From Faecalibacterium duncaniae (GTDB lineage Bacteria; Bacillota; Clostridia; Oscillospirales; Ruminococcaceae): 64,000 bases of DNA. The stretch lies in assembly GCF_010509575.1 (NCBI RefSeq), contig NZ_CP048437.1:1674001-1738000 (forward strand), written 5' to 3'. This document shows positions 8,037 to 17,702 of the stretch, in pieces (the first letter of the stretch is position 1; every line of letters starts with the position of its first letter). Under the pieces are notes generated by a model. It did no database searches and was not told the DNA's origin. It was given only the letters and a program-made list of their open reading frames with translations. The position numbers and the translations under genes were made by a program.

Positions 8037-9644
8037 TTATCTGTCCCACTTGTCGCACAGGGCGTTGATCTGGTCGGCAAACTTGGCAAGATCCTTGTTG
8101 GCCCCGCCCTCGTTGTGCTCGATGACGCGGAGCAGCCGCTTGCCGGCGCTGACCAGCCGCTGGAACACCGTTGCGGCGCGGGACGCGCCCTCACTGGGCT
8201 TGTGCTCCAGCCGGACACGGGAGCCTTCCTGCAGGCAGACCGCACCCTCGGCCCCAATGGCCCACTGCTCCCCATTGTAAGGGGCACAGGCGGTAAAGCC
8301 CTGCTCGGTCAGGGTCTGGGCAAAGATGTTCTCCACCTCGTCCTCGCCATGGATGACAAACACCCTCTTGGGCTTGGGGCTGAACGCATTCACCCAGGCC
8401 AGCAGTCCCTCGCGGTCGGCATGGCCCGAAAGGCCCGTCAGCTGACAGATCTCTGCCTGCACATCGATGGTCTCACCGAACAGCTTGACATTGACGGCAC
8501 CATCGATCAGGGTGCGGCCCAGCGTTCCCACGGCCTGATAGCCCACAAAAAGGATCGTGCACTCCGGCCGCCACAGATTGTGCTTGAGGTGGTGGCGGAT
8601 GCGGCCTGCCTCGCACATGCCGCTGGCCGAGATGATGACCTTGGGCACCCGGTCGGCGTTGATCATCCGGGACTCATCGCTGGTCACGCTGACCTGCAGC
8701 CCCGGGAACTGGATGGGATCGATGCCCTGGGCCAGCAGCGCCCGGGTATCCTCGTCAAAGCAGTCGGGGTCGGTATCTTTGAAGATGCGGGTCGCCTCAA
8801 TGGCAAGGGGGCTGTCGATGTAGACCGGGAAATTGCCGTGGCCGGTGACCAGCCCCTCTTTTTTGATTTCACGGATAAAGTAGAGCAGCTCCTGGGTACG
8901 GCCCACCGCAAAGCTGGGGATGACCACATTGCCGCCCCGGTCAAAGGTGCGCTGCAGGATCCTGCTCAGCTCCCCCACATAGTCCGGGCGGGGACCGTGG
9001 CTGCGGTCACCATACGTAGACTCCATAAACACATAGTCCGCGTCCCGGATCGTTGTCGGGTCCTTGATGATGGGCTGATGCTGGTTGCCGATGTCTCCGG
9101 AAAAGACCAGCTTGGTGGTGGTGCCGCTCTCAGTGACCCAGATCTCGATGCTGGACGAACCCAGCAGATGGCCCACATCGATGAAGCGGATCACAAGGCC
9201 CGGGGCCAGCTCGATCTTAGTGTTATACTCCATGCCCCGGAACAGCTGCATGGCCGCCTCGGCATCCTGCACTGTGTACATCGGCTCCACCGGCTCGGCA
9301 CCGGCACGCTTCGCCTTGCGGTTCTTCCACTCAGCTTCAAACTCCTGAATGTGGGCAGAGTCCCGCAGCATGATGCTGCACAGCTGAGTCGTGGGCTTGG
9401 TGGCATAGATCCTGCCCCGGAAGCCGTTGCGCACCAGCAGCGGCAGCTGGCCTGTGTGGTCGATATGCGCATGGGTCACCAGCACGCCGTCAATTTCACC
9501 CGGTGCCACAGGAAAGGGCTGGTTTTCGTAGACATCCTTCCCCTGCTCCATGCCGCAGTCGATGAGGTAGCGCTGCCCAGCTGCTTCCAGCAGGGTGCAG
9601 CTGCCCGTGACCTCGTGGTTGGCTCCCAAAAATGTGAGCTTCAT
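8037..9644 (-). CDS. MBL-fold / beta-CASP ribonuclease
   Basis: A 535-residue metallo-beta-lactamase protein with RNA-processing features. Zinc ligands are in THAHIDHTGQLP, with further motifs at DVGHLLGSSS and FSGDIGN. The beta-CASP insert (FMESTYGDR, VVIPSFAVGRTQELL, IISASGMCEAGRIRHHL) follows, and the last His motif is LSGHADREGLLAW. Such enzymes are mRNA 3'-processing endonuclease (CPSF73) relatives; bacterial members cut or trim RNA. The start at 9644 has AGGTG upstream. Its own RNA targets are unknown. Confidence 0.93.
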   Translation of the reverse strand: MKLTFLGANHEVTGSCTLLEAAGQRYLIDCGMEQGKDVYENQPFPVAPGEIDGVLVTHAHIDHTGQLPLLVRNGFRGRIYATKPTTQLCSIMLRDSAHIQEFEAEWKNRKAKRAGAEPVEPMYTVQDAEAAMQLFRGMEYNTKIELAPGLVIRFIDVGHLLGSSSIEIWVTESGTTTKLVFSGDIGNQHQPIIKDPTTIRDADYVFMESTYGDRSHGPRPDYVGELSRILQRTFDRGGNVVIPSFAVGRTQELLYFIREIKKEGLVTGHGNFPVYIDSPLAIEATRIFKDTDPDCFDEDTRALLAQGIDPIQFPGLQVSVTSDESRMINADRVPKVIISASGMCEAGRIRHHLKHNLWRPECTILFVGYQAVGTLGRTLIDGAVNVKLFGETIDVQAEICQLTGLSGHADREGLLAWVNAFSPKPKRVFVIHGEDEVENIFAQTLTEQGFTACAPYNGEQWAIGAEGAVCLQEGSRVRLEHKPSEGASRAATVFQRLVSAGKRLLRVIEHNEGGANKDLAKFADQINALCDKWDR

Positions 9645-9768
9645 AGATACACCTCCCAGTTCGGTTTTGCACCCTTAGTATAGCATAACTCGCCGCGTCC
9701 ATCTGCCCAAATCGTGTAAAGAGTTATCGGGCAAAGCGCTGAAATTTTGAAAAAGTTTTTATACAATC

Positions 9769-9798
9769 TTGACAAACCACCCCCAACTGAGATAAACT
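9769..9798 (+). promoter_or_regulatory. Sigma-A promoter of typA
   Basis: TTGACA (9769-9774), an 18-base spacer and TAAACT (9793-9798). The leader to the ATG at 9852 is about 45 bases. Confidence 0.7.
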
Positions 9799-9851
9799 TT
9801 ATTCGTATGACGTAACTTCTACAGAGATTCAAAATAGAGAGGTAGTTATTT

Positions 9852-11675
9852 ATGGTTCGTAACGATTTGCGCAACGTCGCCATTATCGCTCACGTTGACC
9901 ACGGCAAGACCACGCTGGTGGATGCCATGCTGCGTCAGAGCGGCGCTTTCCGTGACAATCAGGTCGTGGCAGAGCGTGTCATGGACAGCGGCGATATCGA
10001 GCGTGAGCGCGGTATCACCATTCTGGCCAAGAACTGCTCCTGCACCTACAAGGGTGTCAAGATCAACATCGTTGATACCCCGGGCCACGCCGACTTTGGC
10101 GGCGAGGTCGAGCGCGTGCTGAAGATGGTCAACGGCGTGCTGCTGCTGGTGGACGCTGCTGAGGGCTGCATGCCCCAGACCCGTTTTGTTCTGCAGAAGG
10201 CTCTGCAGCAGAACCTGAGCCTGGTGGTTGCCATCAACAAGATCGACCGCCCCGATGCCCGCATCAAGGAAGTCATCGATGAGGTGCTTTACCTGCTGAT
10301 GGATCTGGGCGCTTCCGATGAGCAGCTGGAATGCCCCATCTTGTTCTGCTGCGGCCGTCAGGGCACCGCAAGCCTGGACCCCGATGTGCCCGGCACCGAC
10401 CTGATCCCCCTGTTCGACACCCTGCTGGACACCATCCAGCCTCCTCAGGGCGATCCCGAGGCTCCCTTCCAGATGCTGGTCTCCTCTGTTGACTACAACG
10501 AGTTCGTTGGCCGCATCGGCATTGGCCGCATCCAGAACGGTGTTGCCAAGGTCGGCGAGGAAGTGGTCGTGTGCGACTGGCACAACCCCGACCTGAAGAT
10601 GCGCGGCCGCCTGACCAAGCTGTACGATTTCCAGGCCAATGGCCGCCAGCCCTGCGACAACATCACCGCAGGCGATATCGTTGCATTCTCCGGCCTGCCC
10701 GATGTCACCATCGGCAACACGCTGTGCGCTCCCTCTCAGGTTGAGCCGCTGCCCTTCGTGAAGATCAACGACCCCACCGTGGAGATGACCTTCTCCGTCA
10801 ACGACAGCCCCCTGGCCGGCCGTGAGGGCAAGTACGTCACCAGCCGCCAGATCCGTGACCGTCTGCAGAAAGAGCTGCTGAAGGACGTCGCTCTGAAGGT
10901 GGAGGATTCTCCCACCACCGATTCCTTCCGCGTCATGGGCCGTGGTGAGATGCACCTGTCCATCCTGATCGAGACCATGCGCCGTGAAGGCTATGAGCTG
11001 CAGGTCTCTCCCCCGCACGTTCTGACCAAGGTCATCGACGGCAAGACCTACGAGCCCATGGAGCACGTTGTCATCGACGTTCCCACCCAGTATCAGGGTG
11101 CTGTGATGACCGGCCTGGGCCAGCGCAAAGCCGTCCTGCAGCAGATGGAGTCCCTGGGCACCGACCGTGTCCGCCTGGAGTTCCGGATGCCCAGCCGCGG
11201 CCTGTTCGGCTACCGCAACCAGTTCCTGACCGATACCCACGGCGAAGGCATCCTCAACCAGATCTTTGATGGCTACGATGTCTGGGCCGGTATGATCGCC
11301 AACCGTTCCACCGGTTCTCTGGTCAGCTTTGAGACCGGCGATGCCGTTACCTACGGCCTGTACAACGCGCAGCAGCGCGGCACCCTGCTGGTGGGCGCTG
11401 GCGAAAAGGTCTACGAGGGCATGGTCATCGGCTACACCGCTTCCGGCGAGGATGTGGATGTCAACGTCTGCAAGACCAAGCACCTGACCAATACCCGTGC
11501 TTCCGGTTCCGATGACGCTCTGCGCCTGATCCCCGTCAGCAAGCTGAGCCTGGAGGGCTGCCTGGAGTTCCTGGCACAGGATGAGCTGCTGGAGGTCACC
11601 CCTGAGAATCTGCGCATCCGCAAGCAGATCCTGAACCACGACCAGCGCATGAAGGCCAAGAGCAAGCTGAAGTAA
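9852..11675 (+). CDS. typA: Ribosome-associated GTPase TypA/BipA
   Basis: Translational GTPase of 607 residues, full length for the family. G motifs: AHVDHGKTT (P loop), RGITI (switch I), [16 protein letters not shown]-like domains III and V follow, then the BipA-specific C-terminal domain. BipA binds the ribosome and helps 50S assembly and adaptation to cold and stress. The gene stands alone with its own promoter and terminator, as usual. Codon use is strongly biased, suggesting high expression. Confidence 0.97.
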   Translation: MVRNDLRNVAIIAHVDHGKTTLVDAMLRQSGAFRDNQVVAERVMDSGDIERERGITILAKNCSCTYKGVKINIVDTPGHADFGGEVERVLKMVNGVLLLVDAAEGCMPQTRFVLQKALQQNLSLVVAINKIDRPDARIKEVIDEVLYLLMDLGASDEQLECPILFCCGRQGTASLDPDVPGTDLIPLFDTLLDTIQPPQGDPEAPFQMLVSSVDYNEFVGRIGIGRIQNGVAKVGEEVVVCDWHNPDLKMRGRLTKLYDFQANGRQPCDNITAGDIVAFSGLPDVTIGNTLCAPSQVEPLPFVKINDPTVEMTFSVNDSPLAGREGKYVTSRQIRDRLQKELLKDVALKVEDSPTTDSFRVMGRGEMHLSILIETMRREGYELQVSPPHVLTKVIDGKTYEPMEHVVIDVPTQYQGAVMTGLGQRKAVLQQMESLGTDRVRLEFRMPSRGLFGYRNQFLTDTHGEGILNQIFDGYDVWAGMIANRSTGSLVSFETGDAVTYGLYNAQQRGTLLVGAGEKVYEGMVIGYTASGEDVDVNVCKTKHLTNTRASGSDDALRLIPVSKLSLEGCLEFLAQDELLEVTPENLRIRKQILNHDQRMKAKSKLK

Positions 11676-11703
11676 GCTGCTTTCCTTCTCGATCAACATA
11701 AAA

Positions 11704-11742
11704 AACGGCATCGCAAACCGATCGGTCTGCGATGCCGTTTTG
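11704..11742. terminator. Bidirectional terminator between typA and the SGNH hydrolase
   Basis: Twelve-base arms AACGGCATCGCA (11704-11715) and TGCGATGCCGTT (11728-11739), with T-rich flanks on both strands. Confidence 0.9.
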
Positions 11743-11753
11743 TGTTTCGCTCT

Positions 11754-12782
11754 TTATTCAGCGCTGTATGCGCTGCCCATAGTCCAGGAGTTGGAAGCCG
11801 AATACTTTGCGTGGTTGCGCAGGTAGGTGACCCAGGCACCATAGCCGTTTCCGGCCGAGAAGTGGACTCCATCGGGAGCCGCCAGCATCTCCTTCAGATT
11901 CCCGTTCTCATCGGCAAAGGTCTCCCACAGGTCAAGGTAGACACAGCCCTTGTCTGCAGCCAGCTTTGCCAGCTGCTCGTTCACAGAGCGCAGGACATCG
12001 GACGCAAGACCGGGCTTTTCCGCAGCGGCCTGGGGCCGCACCGGCGGGATGGACTGGACATAGATGACGCAGCCGGGCAGGGCCTGCCTGAGCTGATCCA
12101 GCATCTGGCCATAGTAGGCCAGAAAGCGGTCTGCTGCCCCCAGCGTGGTCAGCGTGTTGGTGCCCAGCAGGATATAGAGCTTTTTCGGCTGGGCCGCTGT
12201 CAGCACATCCATTGCCACCTCTGAGCCGCGCACGCTGCTCTTGACCGCGCTGCGGTTCACGATGGCATCGGGGCCCACGCCGGTATAGCCACAGATGAGC
12301 GCCCCGCCCAGGTTGATGCTGTAATCGGAGAAGCCCACGGTCAGGCTGTCGCCCAGCAGGGCCGCATCCGAAAAGTAACTCAGATCCACTTGCCCACAGC
12401 TGGGCTGACGGATCACGCTGCTGTCATACGCCTTGACCTGATAGGCCCCCGCTGCCTGCCGGGCGGGGCCGAACTGTTCCAGCGTGACAGCCGCCGCATC
12501 GTCGGCTCCACTGCCTTCCCCTGCCGTACCGCCGGCGCTGTCTGCCGCTGAGGCTCCCGTATCTCCCTGCATGGGCAGCGGAGCCAGGATATTGGCCGCT
12601 GTGCCCGCCGCCGGGCTTTGCTGGACAGCCTCGCTCTGCTTTTCGCCATTTTCCAGAATGGCCGTGATGGCCAGCGACAGCAGCAGGATCGCTGCAATGA
12701 TCCCCGCCAGCCGCAGGCCGGTGCCTGCCTTGCTGCGCCGTCTCCGGCCATGGGTGGAATGATATTCGTGTGAAATTCCCAT
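11754..12782 (-). CDS. Membrane-anchored SGNH/GDSL hydrolase
   Basis: A protein of about 342 residues. A basic N-terminus and one membrane segment (AGIIAAILLLSLAITAIL) are followed by a low-complexity linker and an extracellular SGNH esterase domain. Family blocks: ALLGDSLTVGF (nucleophile Ser), ILLGTNTL, and DGVHFSAGNGYGAW (Asp and His). These enzymes hydrolyse esters, often acyl groups on sugars or lipids; the substrate is unknown. I prefer ATG 12782, preceded by GGCGGGAAAGAG, over the ATG at 12821. It has a divergent promoter shared with the pfk genes. Confidence 0.88.
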   Translation of the reverse strand: MGISHEYHSTHGRRRRSKAGTGLRLAGIIAAILLLSLAITAILENGEKQSEAVQQSPAAGTAANILAPLPMQGDTGASAADSAGGTAGEGSGADDAAAVTLEQFGPARQAAGAYQVKAYDSSVIRQPSCGQVDLSYFSDAALLGDSLTVGFSDYSINLGGALICGYTGVGPDAIVNRSAVKSSVRGSEVAMDVLTAAQPKKLYILLGTNTLTTLGAADRFLAYYGQMLDQLRQALPGCVIYVQSIPPVRPQAAAEKPGLASDVLRSVNEQLAKLAADKGCVYLDLWETFADENGNLKEMLAAPDGVHFSAGNGYGAWVTYLRNHAKYSASNSWTMGSAYSAE

Positions 12783-12902
12783 TCTCTTTCCCGCCTTTCC
12801 CTGTTTTCTTTTCTCTATCATTACGGTCAGTATCCCCGAAAAATTGCAGAGTTTGCATTCTGCACTCCGACCGACCCTGTGTTTTTGTAGGATACGCCAA
12901 AT

Positions 12903-12931
12903 ATTGTATCATAATTTTTTTGCCCGTGCAA
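12903..12931 (-). promoter_or_regulatory. Promoter of the SGNH hydrolase gene
   Basis: Read leftward: TTGCAC (12931-12926), 17 bases, TACAAT (12908-12903). It lies 11 bases from the opposing promoter at 12943. Confidence 0.7.
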
Positions 12932-12942
12932 CCAATCAGGTC

Positions 12943-12971
12943 TTGCATACAACAGAGAAATAGTTTACAAT
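12943..12971 (+). promoter_or_regulatory. Promoter of the phosphofructokinase genes
   Basis: TTGCAT (12943-12948), 17 bases, TACAAT (12966-12971). The leader before the ATG at 13157 is about 180 bases; I see no riboswitch in it. Confidence 0.72.
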
Positions 12972-13156
12972 AGTATTGTTGCAGGAATTGCACAGTTTTC
13001 ATTGAATCAGATGCACATCCTGCATTCTTTTTGTACGACTTGCGGCGCGCATCCGCAATCTCCTTCCCCGGGCAGTGCAGGGCTCTGGGAGGACACAGAA
13101 GGACTTGCCGCGCTTTGCAGGACGTGAAATGTTGTTCTTTTGGATAAGGAGGACGT

Positions 13157-14380
13157 ATGTCAAAAAATGTCATCATCGGCCAGAGCGGCGGCCCTACCGC
13201 CGTTATCAATTCCAGCTTGGCAGGCGTATACAAAGCTGCCTGCAGTCTGGGAGCCGATAAAGTCTACGGAATGAAGTACGGCATCGAGGGCCTTTTAAAG
13301 GAAGAAATGCTGGAACTGAACGTTCTGCTGGATGACCGCATGAGCATCGAGCTGCTCAAGCGCACCCCGTCCAGCTATCTGGGCAGCTGCCGCTACAAGC
13401 TGCCGGACCCGGACGTGGACTCTACCCCGTTCATCAAGCTGTTCACCCTGTTTGACAAGTACGATATCTGTGCGCTGTTCTACATCGGCGGCAATGACTC
13501 GATGGACACCATTGCAAAACTCTCCCGTTACGGTGCCCAGGTGGGCAGCAGCGTCCGGTTCATCGGTGTGCCCAAGACCATCGACAACGACCTTTGCCTG
13601 ACCGACCACACCCCCGGCTACGGCTCTGCCGCCAAGTACATTGCCACCATCCTGAAGGAGGTCATCCGTGACTCCTCCGTTTACAACATCCGCAGCGTGA
13701 CGGTGGCCGAGATCATGGGCCGCCACGCTGGCTGGCTGGCCGGTGCGGCCTGTCTGGCCGGCGGCGATGACTGCGAAGGCCCCGACCTCATTCTGCTGCC
13801 CGAAGTTCCCTTTGACCCGGACAGGTTCCTGACCCGGGTGGACGAGCTGCAGCGGGTCAAGCCCAATGTCATCATTGCAGCCAGCGAGGGTGTTAAGACA
13901 GCCGACGGCACCTATCTGTGCGATCTGGTCTCCACCGCCGGGCAGCTGGATGCCTTTGGCCACAAGGCCATCCTCAGCGGCACCAGCCGGTACCTTTCCG
14001 ATCTCATCCACGACAACCTGAACTGCAAGAGCCGTGCCATTGAGTTCTCGACCCTGCAGCGCTGCGCCAGCCATCTGGCCAGCCGCACCGATGTGAACGA
14101 GGCCTACGCCGTGGGCGGCGCTGCCGCTTCCGCTGCCTTTGCGGGCGAGACCGGGCGGATGATCTCGCTCAAGCGCATTTCCGATTACCCTTACCAGTGC
14201 ATCACCGAGTCGGTGGATGTCCAGCAGGTGGCAAACCTGGAGAAAAAGGTGCCGCTGGACTGGATCACCCCGGACGGAATGCAGGTGACGGCGGCATTTG
14301 AGGAGTATGCCCGCCCGCTCATCCTGGACGAAGTGACACCGGTCTATGTCAACGGTACCCCGCGCCATATCTGCCTGTAA
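13157..14380 (+). CDS. 6-phosphofructokinase, pyrophosphate-type, copy 1
   Basis: A 407-residue PFK-family enzyme that phosphorylates fructose 6-phosphate in glycolysis. The phosphate-donor loop is GGNDSMDT and the catalytic loop GVPKTIDNDL. ATP enzymes have Gly where this has Asp (GGDGS) and Gly where this has Lys (PGTIDND); the Asp/Lys pair is the mark of pyrophosphate use. The substrate motif MGRHAGWLA is intact. GGAGGACGT precedes the ATG. A close paralogue follows 94 bases downstream. The donor is inferred, not shown. Confidence 0.92.
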   Translation: MSKNVIIGQSGGPTAVINSSLAGVYKAACSLGADKVYGMKYGIEGLLKEEMLELNVLLDDRMSIELLKRTPSSYLGSCRYKLPDPDVDSTPFIKLFTLFDKYDICALFYIGGNDSMDTIAKLSRYGAQVGSSVRFIGVPKTIDNDLCLTDHTPGYGSAAKYIATILKEVIRDSSVYNIRSVTVAEIMGRHAGWLAGAACLAGGDDCEGPDLILLPEVPFDPDRFLTRVDELQRVKPNVIIAASEGVKTADGTYLCDLVSTAGQLDAFGHKAILSGTSRYLSDLIHDNLNCKSRAIEFSTLQRCASHLASRTDVNEAYAVGGAAASAAFAGETGRMISLKRISDYPYQCITESVDVQQVANLEKKVPLDWITPDGMQVTAAFEEYARPLILDEVTPVYVNGTPRHICL

Positions 14381-14474
14381 GTTTCATTTGCGCGCTTCCT
14401 CCCCCCTCGTAGTCTGTTTTCGTGCTCCTGCACGATAATATAAAAGCCGAAACAGAAGAAAAGGAGAAATCATC

Positions 14475-15701
14475 ATGGGTAAAAATGCAATCGTTGGTCA
14501 GTCTGGCGGCCCTACCTCCGTCATCAATGCAAGTCTGGCAGGCGTATTCGAGAGCTGCAAGAGCCGCGGCGCTGAAATCGTTTACGGCATGTGCAACGGC
14601 GTTGCCGGTCTGCTGGAGGAGCGCGTGGTGGATCTTTCCACCGTGCTGACCGATGACCTGGATATCGAGCTGCTCAAGCGCACCCCGTCCAGCTTCCTGG
14701 GCAGCTGCCGCTATAAGCTGCCCGATTGGCACGATGACGAGACCGTTTACAAGAAGCTGTTCGCCATCCTGGAAAAGCTGAACATTGGCTACTTCTTCTA
14801 CATTGGCGGCAACGACTCCATGGATACCATCGGCAAGCTGGCTGAATACGGCAACCGCATCCAGAGCGACATCCGCTTCATGGGCGTTCCCAAGACCATC
14901 GACAACGACCTGATGGTGACCGACCACACCCCCGGCTACGGCTCTGCGGCAAAGTACATCGGTGTGGTGATGAAGGAGATCATCCGCGATGCCACCGTTT
15001 ACGGCACCAATTATGTCACCGTGGTCGAGATCATGGGCCGCAACGCCGGCTGGCTGACCGCGGCTGCCTCTCTGGCCAAGAGCGATGACTGCGAGGGCGT
15101 GGATATGATCTGCCTGCCCGAAGTCCCCTTCAACGTGGAGCACTTCATTGAGAAGGTCCGCGTCATGCAGGAGAAGAAGCCCAGCATCGTGATCGCTGTT
15201 TCCGAGGGTGTCAAGCTCGAGGACGGCCGCTACGTCTGCGAGCTGGCCGATGATGTGCACGCAGTGGACGCTTTCGGCCACAAGGCACTGACCGGCACCG
15301 CCCGCTATCTGGCGAATGTGGTCGCACGCAATCTGGACACCAAGACCCGCTGTATCGAGCTGTCTACCCTGCAGCGCTGCGCTGGTCACCTGACCAGCCG
15401 CACCGATATCACCGAGGCTTACCAGGTGGGCGGCGCTGCTGCCAAGGCTGCCTTTGAGGGTGTCACCGGTCAGATGGTCGCCCTGAAGCGCATCTCCAAC
15501 AGCCCCTATCAGTACATCACCGAGCTGCACCCCATCAGTGAAGTTGCAAACCTCGAGAAGAAGGTCCCCCTGAGCTGGATGAACGAGAATCACACCCAGA
15601 TGACCGAGGAATTCCTCGAGTATGCCCGCCCGCTGATCCAGGCTGAACTGACTCCGCTGTACATTGCAGGTCTGCCCCACCACATCTACATGAAAAAGTA
15701 A
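14475..15701 (+). CDS. 6-phosphofructokinase, pyrophosphate-type, copy 2
   Basis: A 408-residue paralogue of the upstream enzyme, with the same key loops (GGNDSMDT, GVPKTIDNDL, MGRNAGWLT). Most substitutions lie outside the active site. The intergenic stretch has a good ribosome site (AAAAGGAGAAAT) but no clear terminator or promoter, so the two are probably one transcript. Codon bias is stronger here than in copy 1, hinting that this is the main glycolytic form. A terminator follows. Confidence 0.92.
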   Translation: MGKNAIVGQSGGPTSVINASLAGVFESCKSRGAEIVYGMCNGVAGLLEERVVDLSTVLTDDLDIELLKRTPSSFLGSCRYKLPDWHDDETVYKKLFAILEKLNIGYFFYIGGNDSMDTIGKLAEYGNRIQSDIRFMGVPKTIDNDLMVTDHTPGYGSAAKYIGVVMKEIIRDATVYGTNYVTVVEIMGRNAGWLTAAASLAKSDDCEGVDMICLPEVPFNVEHFIEKVRVMQEKKPSIVIAVSEGVKLEDGRYVCELADDVHAVDAFGHKALTGTARYLANVVARNLDTKTRCIELSTLQRCAGHLTSRTDITEAYQVGGAAAKAAFEGVTGQMVALKRISNSPYQYITELHPISEVANLEKKVPLSWMNENHTQMTEEFLEYARPLIQAELTPLYIAGLPHHIYMKK

Positions 15702-15734
15702 TTTCTCCTTTGAATCCTTCTAAGGCATAGCAAA

Positions 15735-15770
15735 ACTCCCGCCCGGATGCGCTCCGGGCGGGAGTTTTTT
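15735..15770. terminator. Bidirectional terminator between pfk copy 2 and the RNA methyltransferase
   Basis: Arms ACTCCCGCCCGG (15735-15746) and CCGGGCGGGAGT (15754-15765) with T runs on both strands. Confidence 0.92.
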
Positions 15771-15787
15771 GCTGTGTGGCTTATGAA

Positions 15788-16615
15788 TTACTGTTTGCCC
15801 AGCTGCCAGAACGCCACGGCGCTGGCGGCGGCAACGTTCAGGGAATCGACCCCGTGGGACATGGGGATCTTGACTGTGTAATCGCAGGATGCGATGGTGG
15901 TATGGGAAAGGCCGTCTCCCTCCGTGCCCAGCACAATGGCAAGCTTCGGCTCCCGGGCAAGGGCTTCGTCATCGATGCTGACCGAACGGTCACTCAAGGC
16001 CATGGCAGCCGTCTTGAAGCCCAGGGCATTCAGCTGAGCAAGCCCCTTTTCGGGCCAATCAGCAGGCGTTTCACCGATCTGCGCCCAGGGCACCTGAAAT
16101 ACCGTACCCATACTCACGCGCACGGCCCGGCGGCAGAGCGGGTCACAGCAGGAGGGATTGACGAGAACTGCGTCCATGTTCAGCGCTGCCGCGCTGCGGA
16201 AGATGGCACCCACGTTGGTGGAATCCACAATGCCCTCCAGCACGGCCACCCGCCGGGCGTTCCGGCAGAGCTCCTCCACGGTGCGGGGCTTCGGACGTTG
16301 AAAGGCGCAGAGCACGCCCCGGGTCAGCTCGTAGCCTGTCAGTGCAGCCAGCAGCTCCCGGTCAGCAGTATAAATGGGTGCATCCCCGCAGCGGGTCAGG
16401 ATCTCCGCCGCTGGGCCGGTGATCTGCCTGCGCTCCATCAGCAGGGAGACCGGCACAAAGCCTGCATCCAGTGCCCGGGAGATCACCTTGGGGCTCTCGG
16501 CAATGAAGATGCCTTTTTCGGGTTCCAGCCGACTGCGCAGCTGGTTCTGCGTCAGGCGGGCGTAGGGGTCCAGCTCCGGCGCGTGAAAATCCGTGATCTC
16601 GATGATATTGGGCAT
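15788..16615 (-). CDS. TrmH/SpoU-family RNA 2'-O-methyltransferase
   Basis: About 275 residues. An N-terminal substrate-binding part is followed by a SPOUT (knotted) methyltransferase domain with its three motifs: VDSTNVGAIFRSAAAL, IVLGTEGDGL and IPMSHGVDSLNVAAASAV. It transfers a methyl group from S-adenosylmethionine to a ribose 2'-OH in rRNA or tRNA; the exact site cannot be read from sequence. ATG 16615 is preceded by GGAGAA; upstream frame extension is noise. Confidence 0.92.
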   Translation of the reverse strand: MPNIIEITDFHAPELDPYARLTQNQLRSRLEPEKGIFIAESPKVISRALDAGFVPVSLLMERRQITGPAAEILTRCGDAPIYTADRELLAALTGYELTRGVLCAFQRPKPRTVEELCRNARRVAVLEGIVDSTNVGAIFRSAAALNMDAVLVNPSCCDPLCRRAVRVSMGTVFQVPWAQIGETPADWPEKGLAQLNALGFKTAAMALSDRSVSIDDEALAREPKLAIVLGTEGDGLSHTTIASCDYTVKIPMSHGVDSLNVAAASAVAFWQLGKQ

Positions 16616-16738
16616 GGGGAGATTCTCCTTTTTCTGTATGAATGGTCTTATTGTAGCACAACCCGGATGCAATTGCAAAATACATGGCAGGCATATTCGT
16701 TTTACATAGTCAAAACCGCCAAAAATCACCTTTTGTTT

Positions 16739-16767
16739 TTGACAAATCCGTCAACCCGCGCTATAGT
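16739..16767 (+). promoter_or_regulatory. Promoter of the DUF1275 gene
   Basis: TTGACA (16739-16744), 17 bases, TATAGT (16762-16767), then a short leader with GAGGGGG before the ATG at 16799. Confidence 0.8.
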
Positions 16768-16798
16768 ATAGAGGTAAAAAAACAGAGGGGGAATTTGT

Positions 16799-17515
16799 AT
16801 GAATTCCAAGAAAAAGCGCCGCGGCCAGATGTCGGAAGCATTCTGCACGGCAATGTTCCTTTCACTGTCCGGCGGCCTGCAGGACGTATACACCTATCTG
16901 TTCCGGGGCAAGGTGTTTGCCAACGCCCAGACCGGCAACATCGTGCTGATGGCTGTCCATGCCTTTGCCGGGGAGTGGGGGCGTGTGCTGCATTATCTTG
17001 TGCCCCTGTGCTTCTTTGCACTGGGCGTGTTCGCGGCAGAGCTGATGCACCAGAAGCTGCAGAATCTGCAGCGGCTCCACTGGCGGCAGCTGGTGGTGCT
17101 GTGTGAGATCGTGATGCTGTTCGTGGTGGGCTTTTTCCCGCAGGAGTGGAATCTTATGGCCAACGCACTGGTCTCGTTTGCCTGTGCGATGCAGGTGCAG
17201 ACCTTCCGCAAGGTGAACGGTTATGCCTTTGCCAGCACCATGTGCATCGGCAACATGCGCAGCGGCATGGACTCCCTCTGCAGCTGGGTGCTCAACCGCA
17301 ATCCTGCCGCCCTGAAAAAATCCCTTTATTACTGGGGCATCATCCTCCTGTTTGCGCTGGGCGCGGGCCTGGGCAGCCTGGCGCTGGATCTCTGCGGCGC
17401 AAAGGCCATCTGGTTCTCCTGCCTGCTGCTGGCCGTCAGCTTCTGCCTGATGTTCCTGAAAGAAGATGTGGAAGAGATCAAAGAAGATCTTGAAGCACTG
17501 GAAGCAAAACATTAA
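16799..17515 (+). CDS. YoaK/DUF1275-family membrane protein
   Basis: A 238-residue integral membrane protein with about six hydrophobic segments. The family signature FLSLSGGLQDVYTYLFRGKVFANAQTGN is near the N-terminus (SGGLQDVYTY, then ANAQTGNIV), and the C-terminal tail is acidic. The family has no established biochemical role; transport is often assumed. Monocistronic with a strong promoter. Confidence 0.88.
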   Translation: MNSKKKRRGQMSEAFCTAMFLSLSGGLQDVYTYLFRGKVFANAQTGNIVLMAVHAFAGEWGRVLHYLVPLCFFALGVFAAELMHQKLQNLQRLHWRQLVVLCEIVMLFVVGFFPQEWNLMANALVSFACAMQVQTFRKVNGYAFASTMCIGNMRSGMDSLCSWVLNRNPAALKKSLYYWGIILLFALGAGLGSLALDLCGAKAIWFSCLLLAVSFCLMFLKEDVEEIKEDLEALEAKH

Positions 17516-17539
17516 ATAAAACATTAAATCAAGGAGTTC

Positions 17540-17618
17540 CCCTCAGTTTCACGCTGTTTACCGCCATGCCAAAGGCTCCCCTGGTAGGGGAGCTGGCGAG
17601 CGCCAGCAAGACTGAGGG
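17540..17618. repeat. Dispersed palindromic intergenic repeat, copy 2
   Basis: Short version: starts CCCTCAGTTTCACGC, contains CCCCTGGTAGGGGAGCTGG, ends GCAAGACTGAGGG. Same end and core boxes as the copies at 3560, 20861 and 21534. Confidence 0.75.
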
Positions 17619-17702
17619 TTTATTTTTCTCCGGATCTATCCAACACTTCCCCGGTCTCCTTCGTCTTACAGGCAGAACGACGCAATGAAAGGAGGAAGCC
17701 CC

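Noticed and set aside
7905..9683. Rightward frame of 592 codons
   Set aside because: Shadow of the beta-CASP nuclease, which has all catalytic motifs on the minus strand.
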